NCBI GenBank assembly: GCA_016710785.1
Contig: JADJUE010000009.1
Location: 496,001-560,000, forward strand
Direction: 5' to 3'
DNA: 64,000 nt
Source: Candidatus Epilinea brevis
GTDB taxonomy: Bacteria; Chloroflexota; Anaerolineae; Epilineales; Epilineaceae
Shown: piece by piece, positions 19,363-27,704 of the stretch
Layout: the number at the start of each line of letters is the position of its first letter
Position numbering within the stretch: position 1 is the stretch's first letter
The notes under the pieces: generated by a model
Databases searched by the model: none
The model's input: only the letters and a program-made list of their open reading frames with translations
What the model was told of the DNA's origin: nothing
Position numbers and translations under genes: made by a program

Positions 19363-20153
19363 GTGATTAACAGCAACATGACCAGCCCCAACCGGACGGA
19401 CCTAGGCCCGCGTCTCATCACGGCGACACACAGCGATCTCGGTACCAGCAGCCTGCAAGAATTGATCGCCAACACCCGTTCCGAGATCGCCGCCTTCGCC
19501 GACCGCCAACCGACCGACGGCCGCTACGGTCTCGAGCTGTTCCGGCGCGCCCTGGCCGAACGCCAGGAGCGCTCTTGGAATGCCCTCGTCGACCTCTACG
19601 GCGGCCAGGTGCGCCGCTGGGTCCGGCAGCATCCACGCTTCCCCCTCTGGCGGTCGATGCCGACGACATCGCCATCCCTTCCTTCTGCCGCTTGTGGAAG
19701 GCGGTGCCTGCGACGCGGATGATGTCCTTCAACAGCCTCTGCGCTCTGTTGCAGTTCCTCAAGCTCTGCGTGCATTCGGAGATCATGCAGGCGCTCCGCG
19801 ACCGGATGCGCTTCCAGCGCCTGGAGCAGATCCATCCCGACGCCGAGGATGACGACCCTTGGGACCGCCTGCTGGAAGGTAGCGGCCTCGTCGGCTCACG
19901 TATTGAGAACGTGAGCGACCGGCAGCAGCTATGGACGGCCGTCGGTCGGCAGCTCAACGACGATCAGGAGCAGGTGGTCGTGGAATGGACATACGCCATC
20001 GGTCTGCCCCCGCGGGAGATCGCCCGCCTGAACCCGCACCTCTTCGACAGTGCCGCCGAGGTTTCGCGCATCAAGGAGAACGTCCTCCGCCGCTTGCGGC
20101 GCAGCACTGTCGACGGGGAGATCGTCGCCGTTGCCGGTCGTCAGGACAACTGA
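19363..20153 (+). CDS. Sigma-70-like factor, ECF-type, interrupted by a frameshift near 19640
   Basis: Frame one (19363, or ATG at 19378) gives YGLELFRRALAERQERSWNALVDLYGGQVRRWVRQHPRF, the sigma region 2 layout seen in Chloroflexi ECF-like factors. Frame two then continues LAVDADDIAIPSFCRLWKAV and LCALLQFLKLCVHSEIMQALRDR, and ends with a region 4-like helix-turn-helix (LNDDQEQVVVEWTYAIGLPPREIARLNPH) to the stop at 20153. The switch falls in a run of five Cs; one more C would restore a single frame of about 263 residues. So the gene is either broken, phase-variable or mis-assembled. It points away from the NACHT gene and a strong hairpin follows it. Confidence 0.65.
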
Positions 20154-20202
20154 CCGCGAGCAGGGTACCCGACCATCCGCAATCCGGCACCGCCAGATCC
20201 TC

Positions 20203-20242
20203 GCAGTGACCCCGGCAGCGATCGCCGCTCCGGGGTCGCTGC
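20203..20242 (+). terminator. Hairpin after the sigma-like gene
   Basis: GCAGTGACCCCGG pairs with CCGGGGTCGCTGC over 13 bp (one T-G pair). The 14-base loop can form its own short stem. It starts 50 bases past the stop codon. No long T tract follows. Confidence 0.6.
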
Positions 20243-20372
20243 CGAATCACCTCTTCGACCGTCAGTCTGACTGTTAAATAGTCGCGCACGTGCGACAAGC
20301 ACACCCGCCAGACCATGAAACTGCGGCTGGCGCGCGGCGCATTTTGTTTCAGGCGCCTCTTGGCCCCCCCGC

Positions 20373-21758
20373 CTAAGCCCCCAGCGCCGCCCGCGCCTCT
20401 GCCAGCCGCGGATTGAAGCGCAGGGCCGCCCGAAAGGCCTCCACCGCCTCCGCCTCCCGGCCCAGACCGCGCAGGGCCATGCCCCGCCAGTAATGGGATT
20501 CCTCCAGCTGTTCACCCTTCATGGGCGCGAGGGTGCGGTCACAGAGGTCCAACAGGTTCTGGAAGCGGCCCAGGGCGTGGAGGGCGCGGTAGTAGCCGAA
20601 CTGGTACCAGAGGGCGCGAAAGGGCAGGCCCTTGGCCATCGCCCGGTCGCCGGCCTCGGCCGCTCCGGCCCAGTCGCCCAGGCGGGCGCGGGCTTCGGCC
20701 AGGGCGAGGTGGGCCCAGGCGTCGCCGATGGACGCGTCCTCGGCCTCCTGGCGGGCCAGAGCGGCGCGCAGCATGGCTGCTTCGTCGGCCAGCGGTCCGA
20801 GGGCGGCGGCGACGGAAGCCTCCTGGTCAGGGCGGTAGACCAGGACCATCGCCCGGCCGAAGGGCCGCCATTCGGACTCGAAGGCCGCGTCGTCGATGGC
20901 GCGGTTGGGGCCGTAATAGGAGTCCTGGGCCAGCATGGCCCCGGCCTGGAAGCCGGTGATCACGCGGTAATGCCCCATCTCGCCGCGGCCCTCGACGGCG
21001 ACCCATTGCTCGACGATGGCCGGCACGCCGGCGGTAACCAGAAGACGCACTGTTGCCGCGTCGGCCCCGAAGACGACCCGGGACCGCAGACCCTGAGCAC
21101 GCAGGTAGACCGCCAGCTCTTCGGGACCCACGTTGGTGTCCTTGCCGTCGGGCTTGAGCTCCGCCGCCGCCGCGAGCTGGTCGCGGGCGATGCCGAAGAC
21201 GCTGAGCGCCATGACCGCTGATGAGGGCGCGCAGTTGTTCCATTTCTGGTAGACATGGACGGCACCGGGCAAGCTGACCCGCCCGCCGGCGGCCACGGCG
21301 ACGGGCGCGGCGCCTGGCGGCGGCGGGACCGCGGCGTCGCCCGGCGTGGTCATGCTGGGCATGGCTGAGGGAGCGGCCGCGGCCGTCGGAGGCGGCGCGG
21401 TCGCAACCAGGCTGGGCGACGGCAGGGCCAGGGCGTCCTCCACCTCGATCACGGCGGCGTCATCGCCCAAGGCGGCGACAGCTTCCACGGTGGCGGCCGC
21501 GCCCGCGGTAGCCGCGGCGCCGAGATCAGCGGCGGCGAGATCAGCGGCGGCGCGATCAGCGGCGGCCGGAGCATCGGACGCGCGCGGCTGGGCGGCCTCG
21601 CGACCCGCGGGCGGAGCCGTGGTCGACAGCGCGGCGCGGCAGGCGGCGGCGCCCAGCGCCGCAAGGAGGGCCACGGCGGCCAGGTGCGCGAGATGCCGTC
21701 GCCGCGCTTGACCGCGCGACGGCCTTCCGTCGATAATCACAGGCTCTGAGTCTTTCAT
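20373..21758 (-). CDS. Secreted/anchored C39-family (papain-like) peptidase domain protein with TPR repeats
   Basis: A 461-residue protein. A positively charged start is followed by a hydrophobic segment (LAAVALLAALGAAAC), possibly a lipobox-like or uncleaved anchor, then about 100 residues of Ala/Pro-rich linker. A C39_2 peptidase-like fold follows with the likely triad Cys in NNCAPSSAVMALS, His in EMGHYRVITGF and Asp in AQDSYYGPN. The C-terminal 130 residues form two or three tetratricopeptide repeats (AWAHLALAEARARLGDWAGAA, HYWRGMALRGLGREAEAVEAF). Related proteins act outside the cell on peptides, or bind them without cleaving. It stands alone and is divergent from the beta-oxidation genes. 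Confidence 0.8.
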   Translation of the reverse strand: MKDSEPVIIDGRPSRGQARRRHLAHLAAVALLAALGAAACRAALSTTAPPAGREAAQPRASDAPAAADRAAADLAAADLGAAATAGAAATVEAVAALGDDAAVIEVEDALALPSPSLVATAPPPTAAAAPSAMPSMTTPGDAAVPPPPGAAPVAVAAGGRVSLPGAVHVYQKWNNCAPSSAVMALSVFGIARDQLAAAAELKPDGKDTNVGPEELAVYLRAQGLRSRVVFGADAATVRLLVTAGVPAIVEQWVAVEGRGEMGHYRVITGFQAGAMLAQDSYYGPNRAIDDAAFESEWRPFGRAMVLVYRPDQEASVAAALGPLADEAAMLRAALARQEAEDASIGDAWAHLALAEARARLGDWAGAAEAGDRAMAKGLPFRALWYQFGYYRALHALGRFQNLLDLCDRTLAPMKGEQLEESHYWRGMALRGLGREAEAVEAFRAALRFNPRLAEARAALGA

Positions 21759-21885
21759 CAGCTTGTCGGTCCCTTGCCGCTGGGCGCCGAGCGCCGGCGG
21801 GTTCCAATGGTGCGCCCCGGCGCGCGACCGGGCAAGCTTTGCCAGCCCTGACGCGGCGGCACCCAGCCCCCAAGGAGATCGCTCC

Positions 21886-22659
21886 GTGACCTACGACCAT
21901 ATTCTGGTGGACCGCGAGCCACCCATCGCCACGGTTCGCCTGAACCGGCCGCAGGTGCTCAACGCCCTCTCGCCGGACCTGATCGCGGAGCTGATCGACG
22001 CCTTGCAGGCCTTGGACAAGGACCCCGACGTGGGCGCCATCGTGCTGACGGGCAACGAGCGGGCCTTTGCCGCCGGCGCGGACATCGGGCGCATGGCCGA
22101 GAGTACGGTGGTGGAGCAGATCGAGCGCGACCAGTTCGCGGTGTGGGACAAGATCCGGCGGGTGAAGAAGCCGATCATCGCCGCGGTCAGCGGCTGGTGC
22201 CTGGGCGGCGGCAACGAGACGGCGATGATGTGCGACATGATCATCGCCTCGGAGACGGCGCGCTTCGGCCAGCCGGAGATCGGCATCGGCATCATCCCCG
22301 GCGCCGGCGGCACGCAGCGCCTGACGCAGGCGGTGGGCAAGGCGCGGGCCATGGAGCTGGTGCTCACGGGCCGGCAGTTCACGGCGGACGAGGCGCTGGC
22401 GATGGGCCTGATCAACCGGGTGGTGCCGGTGGAGATCTACCTGGAGGAGGCCCAGGCCCTGGCGCGGGAGATCGCCTCCAAGCCGCCGATCGCGGTGCAG
22501 ATGGGCAAGGCCTCGGTCAACGCGGTGTTCGACGACTACCTGGACCGCGGTCTGATGACCGAGCGCCGCAACTTCTACATGCTCTTCGCCACCGAGGACC
22601 AGAAGGAGGGCATGCGCGCCTTCGTCGAGAAGCGCAAGCCGGTCTGGAAGGGTCGCTGA
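21886..22659 (+). CDS. Enoyl-CoA hydratase/isomerase (crotonase family), PaaF-like
   Basis: A 257-residue protein. The GTG at 21886 has AAGGAG eight bases upstream. It has the crotonase oxyanion-hole elements ERAFAAGADIGRM and SGWCLGGGNETAMMCD, and both catalytic glutamates appear present (in GGNET and in QPEIGIGIIPGAGGTQRL). The expected reaction is hydration of 2-enoyl-CoA in beta-oxidation or phenylacetate breakdown. It is followed by two functionally linked genes (PaaG-like and PaaH-like), which makes a three-step acyl-CoA module. A hairpin-bearing dispersed repeat separates it from the next gene. Confidence 0.92.
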   Translation: MTYDHILVDREPPIATVRLNRPQVLNALSPDLIAELIDALQALDKDPDVGAIVLTGNERAFAAGADIGRMAESTVVEQIERDQFAVWDKIRRVKKPIIAAVSGWCLGGGNETAMMCDMIIASETARFGQPEIGIGIIPGAGGTQRLTQAVGKARAMELVLTGRQFTADEALAMGLINRVVPVEIYLEEAQALAREIASKPPIAVQMGKASVNAVFDDYLDRGLMTERRNFYMLFATEDQKEGMRAFVEKRKPVWKGR

Positions 22660-22680
22660 ACCCTTCTCTCCGGGTCCGAA

Positions 22681-22745
22681 GCGCGATGGCGACCGCCCCG
22701 GGGGCAAAGCAGCCCCGGGCTCTTCCATTGGAATGTCCCTACGGG
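22681..22745 (+). repeat. Copy 1 of a dispersed hairpin repeat
   Basis: Contains CCCGGGGGCAAAGCAG followed by CCCCGGGCTC, then TCCATTGGAA and GTCCCTACGGGAC, i.e. two hairpins a few bases apart. The same core recurs at 45.0, 45.2 and 63.9 kb. This copy sits between the two crotonase genes and could act as a transcript terminator or stabiliser. Confidence 0.8.
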
Positions 22746-22828
22746 ACGATGTGCGTGGCGCCACATCAAGGCCGATCGCGTACGAGCACTGTGACCAACG
22801 TGGATACCATGACAAGGGGACTGTCAAC

Positions 22829-23620
22829 ATGAGCGATACCCTGCTCTACGCCGTGGAAAACGGCGTGGCCACCCTCACCTTGAACCGGCCGGACAAGCTG
22901 AACGCCTTCGACGACGCCTTGCTGGGCGCCTTGGACGAGGCCTTGAGGGCCGCCGAGAAGGACCCGGCGGTGCGCTGCGTGGTGCTGACGGGCGCGGGCC
23001 GCGGCTTCTCGGCGGGCCAGGACCTGGCGGCGGTGGCGGAGCGCGAGGCCTCGGGCAAGCGGATGAGCCTGCGGCAGCATCTGGATCGCAGCTACAACCG
23101 GGTGATCCGCAAGATCCGGGGCATGGAGAAGCCGGTGATCGCCGCGGTCAACGGGGTGGCGGCCGGGGCGGGGATGAGCCTGGCCCTGGCCTGCGACCTG
23201 CGCATCGCGGCGCAGAGCGCGCGCTTCATCCAGAGCTTCATCGGCGTGGGCCTGGTGCCGGATTCGGGCTCCACCTGGTTCTTGCCGCGGATGCTGGGCT
23301 TCAGCAAGGCCTTCGAGCTGGCGATCACGGCCCAGCGCCTGGGCGCGGACGACGCGCTGGCCCTGGGCCTGCTCAACCACGTGGTGCCGGACGGCGAACT
23401 GGCAGCGGAGGTCAAGGCTCTGGCGGAGCAGCTGGCGGCGGCCCCCACGCGGGCCATCGGGCTGACGAAGCGGGCGATGAACCGGGCGATGGCCACTACA
23501 TTGGACGAGGCCCTGGACTACGAGGCCATCCTCCAGGACCTGGCGGGGCGCTCGGAGGACCATAAGGAGGGCGTGGCGGCCTTCATGGAGAAGCGCCCGC
23601 CCGAGTTCAAGGGACGCTGA
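22829..23620 (+). CDS. Crotonase-family isomerase, PaaG-like
   Basis: A 263-residue protein from the ATG at 22829. GRGFSAGQDLAAV and NGVAAGAGMSLALACDLRIAA form the acyl-CoA pocket. The glutamate normally found in the GG(C/N)E block is replaced by a small residue, while Asp is present in GLVPDSGSTWFLPR. That pattern fits PaaG (epoxy-phenylacetyl-CoA isomerase, also a delta3-delta2 enoyl-CoA isomerase) better than a hydratase. The C-terminus KRPPEFKGR resembles that of its upstream crotonase neighbour (KRKPVWKGR). The stop is 3 bases before the PaaH-like gene. No ring-opening epoxidase genes are seen, so a general fatty-acid role is possible. Confidence 0.9.
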   Translation: MSDTLLYAVENGVATLTLNRPDKLNAFDDALLGALDEALRAAEKDPAVRCVVLTGAGRGFSAGQDLAAVAEREASGKRMSLRQHLDRSYNRVIRKIRGMEKPVIAAVNGVAAGAGMSLALACDLRIAAQSARFIQSFIGVGLVPDSGSTWFLPRMLGFSKAFELAITAQRLGADDALALGLLNHVVPDGELAAEVKALAEQLAAAPTRAIGLTKRAMNRAMATTLDEALDYEAILQDLAGRSEDHKEGVAAFMEKRPPEFKGR

Positions 23621-23625
23621 CGGAG

Positions 23626-25302
23626 ATGGCCGACATGCATGGACTGGACGCGAGCAGGATGGTGATCGGCGTGGCCGGCGCGGGCACGATGGGTGCGGGC
23701 ATCGCCCAGGTGGCGGCGCTGGCCGGCCACGCGGTGGTCCTCTACGATCTCGAGGACGCCTACGTGCAGCGCGGCCTGGGCACCTTGGCGGCGGCGATCC
23801 AACGGCTGGCGGACAAGGGCAAGCTGGACGGCGAGGCGGCGACGGCAGCCATCGCGCGGGTGACTGGCACGACGCGCACGGCGGACTTCGCGCCCTGCGC
23901 CCTGGTGATCGAGGCGGCGCCAGAGGACATCGGCATCAAGCAATCGCTGTTCAAGGCGGTGGAGGCGGTGGCCTCGCCCGAGGCGGTGCTGGCGACGAAC
24001 ACCTCCACGCTGTCGGTGGCGCGCATCGCGGCGGGGCTGGCCCGGCCGGGGCGGGTCTGCGGCATGCACTTCTTCAACCCGGCCCCGCTGATGCCCTTGG
24101 TGGAGGTGATCCGCGGGCCGGCGACGGAGGCCGACGCGGCGGCGCTGGTGACGGCCCTGGCCACGGCCTGGGGCAAGACGCCGGTGGCGGCGGCGGATCG
24201 GCCGGGCTTCATCGTCAACCGGGTGGCCCGCCCCTTCTACGGCGAGGCCCTGCGCGCCCTGGGCGAAGGCCTGGCGGACGCGGTGGCCATCGACCGCCTG
24301 GCGCGCGACGCGGGATTCCCGATGGGCCCCTTCGAGCTGATGGACCTGATCGGCATCGACGTGAACTTCGCCGCGGCGAGTTCGGTCTACGAGGGCTTCT
24401 TCCAGGACCCGCGCTTCCGTCCGCATCCGATCCAGCGGATGATGGTGGAGAGCGGGCGCCTGGGACGCAAGACGGGGCAAGGCTACTACAGCTACGACCC
24501 GCGCGGGGCGATGGTGGCGTCGGCGGTGGCTGAGGGCGGGTCGACTTCGGGTGAGCTTCCTGCTGGAGGGGACGTCACGGAGACGGTGCCGTCGATGACC
24601 AACGTCCTCATCCTGGCCGCTCCCGGCCAGGCGGAAGCGGCGGTGCTGGCGGACCGCCTGCGCTCGGGCGGCGCGGCGGTGGCGATAGCGGACACGGACG
24701 CCCACCTGGAGCTGGAGGCGCGGCAGGCGGACGCGCTGATCGACCTTCAGCCCAGCTGGGACGATGCCCGCGCGGAGCGCCTGACGCGTTACGCGCGCTG
24801 GCTGCGTCGCGGTCGCCCGCTGCTGGTGAGCACGGAGACGGTATCCGCCACGCGGGTGGCGGCGGCGATCGGCGGACTGGGACGGCCGGAGCGCCTGCTG
24901 GGCTTCACGCTGCTGCCGCCGCTGGACAAGCGGGGCTGCGTGGAGGTGATGGCGGCGCGGCAGACGGACGTCGCGGTGCGGCCGGCGGCCGAGGCGCTGT
25001 GGCGGACGGCGGGCCTGGACGCGGTCTGGATCGGAGACACGGTGGGAGGTATCCTTCCACGCATGGTGGCCTGCCTGGCGGCGGAGGCGATGACGGCGGT
25101 GATGGACGGCACGGCAACGGCGGAAGGCATCGACCAGGCGATGCGCCTGGGCACGCGTTACCCGCGCGGGCCGCTGGAGTGGCTGGCGATTCTGGGAGCG
25201 GGCCGGGTGGCCGCTATCCTGGACGCCTTGGCCGCCGATCAAGGAGAGGACCGCTACCGCGTGCCGCCGCTGCTGCGACGGCGGGTAGAGTCGGGGGGCT
25301 GA
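23626..25302 (+). CDS. 3-hydroxyacyl-CoA dehydrogenase, PaaH-like, with two C-terminal domains
   Basis: A 558-residue protein. The NAD-binding fold reads IGVAGAGTMGAGIAQVAALAGH, VIEAAPEDIGIKQSLF supplies the conserved glutamate, and NTSTLSVARIA is followed by GMHFFNPAPLMPLVEVI with the catalytic His. A first dimerisation domain follows (DRPGFIVNRVARPFYGEALR), then a linker of about 30 residues, a second partial Rossmann-like segment, and a second 3HCDH C-terminal domain ending near GTRYPRGPLEWLA. Two such domains are usual for PaaH/PaaC. It oxidises L-3-hydroxyacyl-CoA using NAD and completes the module with the two preceding crotonases. Confidence 0.92.
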   Translation: MADMHGLDASRMVIGVAGAGTMGAGIAQVAALAGHAVVLYDLEDAYVQRGLGTLAAAIQRLADKGKLDGEAATAAIARVTGTTRTADFAPCALVIEAAPEDIGIKQSLFKAVEAVASPEAVLATNTSTLSVARIAAGLARPGRVCGMHFFNPAPLMPLVEVIRGPATEADAAALVTALATAWGKTPVAAADRPGFIVNRVARPFYGEALRALGEGLADAVAIDRLARDAGFPMGPFELMDLIGIDVNFAAASSVYEGFFQDPRFRPHPIQRMMVESGRLGRKTGQGYYSYDPRGAMVASAVAEGGSTSGELPAGGDVTETVPSMTNVLILAAPGQAEAAVLADRLRSGGAAVAIADTDAHLELEARQADALIDLQPSWDDARAERLTRYARWLRRGRPLLVSTETVSATRVAAAIGGLGRPERLLGFTLLPPLDKRGCVEVMAARQTDVAVRPAAEALWRTAGLDAVWIGDTVGGILPRMVACLAAEAMTAVMDGTATAEGIDQAMRLGTRYPRGPLEWLAILGAGRVAAILDALAADQGEDRYRVPPLLRRRVESGG

Positions 25303-25332
25303 GGGCGGCAGGCAGATGGCGGACGGCGGCGC

Positions 25333-25443
25333 TTGAACGGGGGCGGCGACCAGGCGTTGTTGGCGCTGGCGTTTGGCTTGGCGGTGGGGATCCCGGTCGG
25401 CCTGCTCCTTCTGGTTCTGGTTCGGGTGAGCCGTCGTAGGTGA
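25333..25443 (+). CDS. Candidate 36-residue single-helix membrane peptide
   Basis: A TTG-initiated frame 30 bases after the PaaH-like stop. It encodes a short Gly/Asp-containing head, a hydrophobic helix (ALLALAFGLAVGIPVGLLLL) and an RVSRRR tail, which is a classic small membrane-protein layout. No clear ribosome site is present, so confidence is low. Confidence 0.35.
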   Translation: MNGGGDQALLALAFGLAVGIPVGLLLLVLVRVSRRR

Positions 25444-25535
25444 GGTTGTCCCGACGTGCTTTGGCTGTCTGCACCGCTCAGCGCCTGAGCGTGCTGGTAA
25501 TTGGCTAAAGCGTATTGCACCAATTCGGGATCCAT

Positions 25536-25571
25536 GTTACGTGGTAACAGGGTTCGCTGTTACAGGGTAAC
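25536..25571. promoter_or_regulatory. Pair of GTTAC-n3-GTAAC dyads
   Basis: GTTACGTGGTAAC (25536-25548) and GTTACAGGGTAAC (25559-25571) are two copies of the same 13-base dyad, 23 bases apart start to start (about two helical turns). That spacing is typical of paired operator sites on one DNA face. No regulator gene for them is recognised. Confidence 0.45.
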
Positions 25572-25732
25572 CTGGTTCCACAGTAATGTTCGCTCGACCT
25601 GATTTCGAGGTTCGAACCTTGGCGCAGAGTCGCCGGGACGCAGGCTCAACCGCGTCGCGCGCGCCCGAGCGGCGGCCCGCGACCAAGGCGCAACAGGAGC
25701 TCGCGGGCCGCCCTGCCGACAACGCGGCGCGA

Positions 25733-25853
25733 TTACGGCATCATTTGGCGGAAATGATGCCGTAACGAGCGGCAGATGATGCCGTAAGCGCGAGGCTATG
25801 ATGCCTTCATAGTGACCTTATGAAGGCATCATATGCATGCGATGAAGGCATCA
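25733..25853. promoter_or_regulatory. Array of six GGCATCAT half-sites, including two perfect 14-bp palindromes
   Basis: TTACGGCATCATTT at 25733-25746 pairs perfectly with 25752-25765 around a 5-base gap. A third half-site is at 25776-25787. ATGATGCCTTCATA at 25798-25811 pairs perfectly with 25819-25832 around 7 bases. A last half-site, ATGAAGGCATCA at 25842-25853, contains the start codon of the next small gene. All share the core GGCATCA in one or other orientation. The layout fits an autoregulated operator, with or without mRNA hairpins. Confidence 0.55.
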
Positions 25854-25973
25854 AACCTGGCCCTTGCCGCCGATAGGGTCGAACAGGCTACCGAGAACGC
25901 CCTCAGCAACAGCCCGGCGCGGGCCGCGAAGGGTCACGTCATCGATTGGGTTGCATGTGAGGTGACGGGTTGA
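25842..25973 (+). CDS. Small 43-residue protein after the operator array
   Basis: A frame of 43 residues beginning MKASNLALAADRVEQATENA and ending HVIDWVACEVTG. It has amphipathic helix character and no membrane segment. The start codon lies in the last half-site of the palindrome array, and the TGA overlaps the TTG of the next small frame (TTGA), which favours a real two-gene unit. The function is unknown; a small DNA-binding or antitoxin-like peptide is conceivable. Confidence 0.4.
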   Translation: MKASNLALAADRVEQATENALSNSPARAAKGHVIDWVACEVTG

Positions 25974-26161
25974 AGGACGTGCGGCAGCTGCGCTACGCCC
26001 GCCTCGCGGTCATCGACCAGATTGAGGGCTGGATGCGTTCGACCGCCGAATTCGAGCGTCTCTTGGACGCCTCCGCTGAAGTGTGTAGACTCCCACACAT
26101 GGAGGGCTACACATGGCCACGAATCTTGCGCTGGATCCAGAACTGCTGGACCGAGTCGTAG
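25970..26161 (+). CDS. Small 63-residue protein, coupled to the preceding frame
   Basis: Starts with TTG overlapping the previous stop and encodes a charged helical N-terminal half (VRQLRYARLAVIDQIEGWMR, then EFERLLDASAEV). The last 17 residues overlap the start of the VapB-like gene at 26113 in another frame and look non-conserved. It may be the remnant of a longer protein truncated when the toxin-antitoxin pair was acquired. Confidence 0.35.
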   Translation: MKDVRQLRYARLAVIDQIEGWMRSTAEFERLLDASAEVCRLPHMEGYTWPRILRWIQNCWTES

Positions 26162-26313
26162 CAGTCAGCGGCGAATCCACGAAGAAGGCGGCGGTGACGC
26201 TCGCATTGAAGGAGTTTATCGCGCGACGAGAGCAGAAGCGTACTGTCGAGCTCTTCGGGAAGCTCGAGTGGGACGAAACCTACGACTACAAATCTGAGCG
26301 CTCAAGATCGTGA
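26113..26313 (+). CDS. vapB: VapB-type antitoxin
   Basis: A 66-residue protein matching the VapB family fused to PIN toxins in many phyla: MATNLALDPELLDRVVAVSG, then ESTKKAAVTLALKEFIARRE (DNA-binding half) and a toxin-wrapping tail with LFGKLEWDETYDYKSER. GGAGGGC precedes the ATG. The stop overlaps the toxin start (TGATG), the standard coupling for vapBC operons. As the toxin gene is interrupted, the antitoxin may now serve only as a repressor or an orphan neutraliser. Confidence 0.85.
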   Translation: MATNLALDPELLDRVVAVSGESTKKAAVTLALKEFIARREQKRTVELFGKLEWDETYDYKSERSRS

Positions 26314-26717
26314 TGCTGTTTGTGGACACAAGCGTTTAGTCACTCGCCCTTCGCCGTGACGCCGTCGAAAAAGCAAGAGAAGTGGAAGCGCTGCGTGCGG
26401 CTCTTGACGGCGCTGAAGTGGTCGTGACGACGGGCTTGGTCCTACTAGAACTCTTGCAGGGATTCAGTGGGCCGAGAGTCAGGAATGCAGTGCTTGAGCG
26501 CTTTGCCTTCCTGCCTCTGATTCAGCCGGATCGAGAGGACCATATCGCAGCCGCAGAGCTTCGAAACATCTGTAGGCGAAGTGGCGTGCAATTGGGAACA
26601 ATCGATGCCCTCCTGATCCAGCTATGCGGACGCTACAAGCTGACCATGCTGTCTAAAGATAAGGACTTTGAGGACGCACGCTCTGTCGTTCCATTCAAGT
26701 TGTGGGCCGCTTCGTGA
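26313..26717 (+). pseudogene. vapC: VapC-type PIN-domain toxin with in-frame stop at codon 9
   Basis: The ATG overlaps the antitoxin stop and reads MLFVDTSV, then TAG (26337-26339), then SLALRRDAVEKAREVEALR in the same frame to 26717. Relatives have Trp at the stop position (VDTSVWSLALRR), so one G-to-A change (TGG to TAG) explains it. All PIN acidic positions remain: Asp in VDTS, Glu in LLELLQG, Asp in GTIDALLIQL and Asp in SKDKDFED. The body shows no further decay, so inactivation is recent, or the stop is read through. A GTG at 26382 could restart translation but would lack the first metal-binding Asp. Confidence 0.85.
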
Positions 26718-26915
26718 ATCGCCGCATGACCCTTCGATTCCCGAGCAGGCTTTCGGCGTGTCAAGGGCCGGGCAACGGACCACAGTTGGGGTCGGCTCAA
26801 CTCCAACGTGCCCTCGTCGCAGCCCAGGTGCCGCTCGGTCTTGCCTCAGACTAGATGGGAGTTCCAAGTGTCTGGCCCTAACCACATGTTAGATTGAGAG
26901 ACGAAGTAGGGAGGG

Positions 26916-27704
26916 CTATTGGCGCGCCGTCAAGCAAAGCCCGTCGAGGTCGGGAAACGCCTCTATCTGACTGGGGACCTCAGGAAGGCCGCCTATTGCC
27001 TGCAGAGCATCGATGTATTCCTCATCTGCTAGCGGTTCGTGTTCCTGGGACACCGTCCGCTGAACGTGACGAGATCGGTCAACCATGACCGGGGCACCAT
27101 CCTCGGTAAACACATACACGGCATCCCGAATTCCCGTCGACTTTCCGTCAATAGGGTCGCTACTTGGGAACATCCACCCCAGGTACTGTGCCTCTGTAAG
27201 TGGCTGTGATGCGAGAATACCAACAACCCAGAGCACAGAAGTCGTTTCAGTCGAAGGGTCTGATTGGGGTTGGCCTTTCAGCCACCGCAAGATCTGGTCC
27301 TTTGTAGATCGCTGGGCAATCCCGAAGACCAAGTCGATGTCGCCCAACTTGTTCGAAACGAAGTCTCGGGCTTCTTCTTCTGTGCAAATCGCCAGATTTC
27401 GAGCGAAGCGTCGAAACTCCTCGCGCTGCTCCGCTGTCATTGTTGGCTCAGCAGGGTCCGTTGGACTGGCTGGGCCATGCCATACGCGTCCGCCGATCAA
27501 TGTCGCTGGTTCTTGAAGCCCCGACTGAGTCACAGTCGGGGCTATTGTAGGAGCCACGTTGGTTGGAGCGGTGCTTGTGGCGAGGTCTGACTGCTGCGTG
27601 AAGATTGGCGCAGAGCTCAGGCCTGTTGTCATGCTTAAGTAACCTACAATGAGAAGCATTGCCGTAATCAGGATGACAGATGCACTGCTCTTGGTGTTGA
27701 TCAT
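26916..27704 (-). CDS. Secreted or membrane-anchored protein of unknown function
   Basis: A 262-residue protein with AGGAG upstream of the ATG. The N-terminal helix (SASVILITAMLLIVGYLS) is followed by a Thr/Pro/Ala linker and an acidic, folded-looking domain of about 190 residues (EEFRRFARNLAICTEEEARDFVSNKLG, QILRWLKGQPQ, WVVGILASQPLTEAQYLGWMFP). I recognise no family. A second copy of its first 25 codons, including the ribosome site, lies at 43.4 kb, cut by an IS remnant. It belongs to the AT-richer block of surface proteins. Confidence 0.7.
   Translation of the reverse strand: MINTKSSASVILITAMLLIVGYLSMTTGLSSAPIFTQQSDLATSTAPTNVAPTIAPTVTQSGLQEPATLIGGRVWHGPASPTDPAEPTMTAEQREEFRRFARNLAICTEEEARDFVSNKLGDIDLVFGIAQRSTKDQILRWLKGQPQSDPSTETTSVLWVVGILASQPLTEAQYLGWMFPSSDPIDGKSTGIRDAVYVFTEDGAPVMVDRSRHVQRTVSQEHEPLADEEYIDALQAIGGLPEVPSQIEAFPDLDGLCLTARQ

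Noticed and set aside
25608..25619. AGGTTCGAACCT palindrome, also T-arm-like
   Set aside because: It is a self-complementary 12-mer without surrounding tRNA stems; no attachment-site partner was found.
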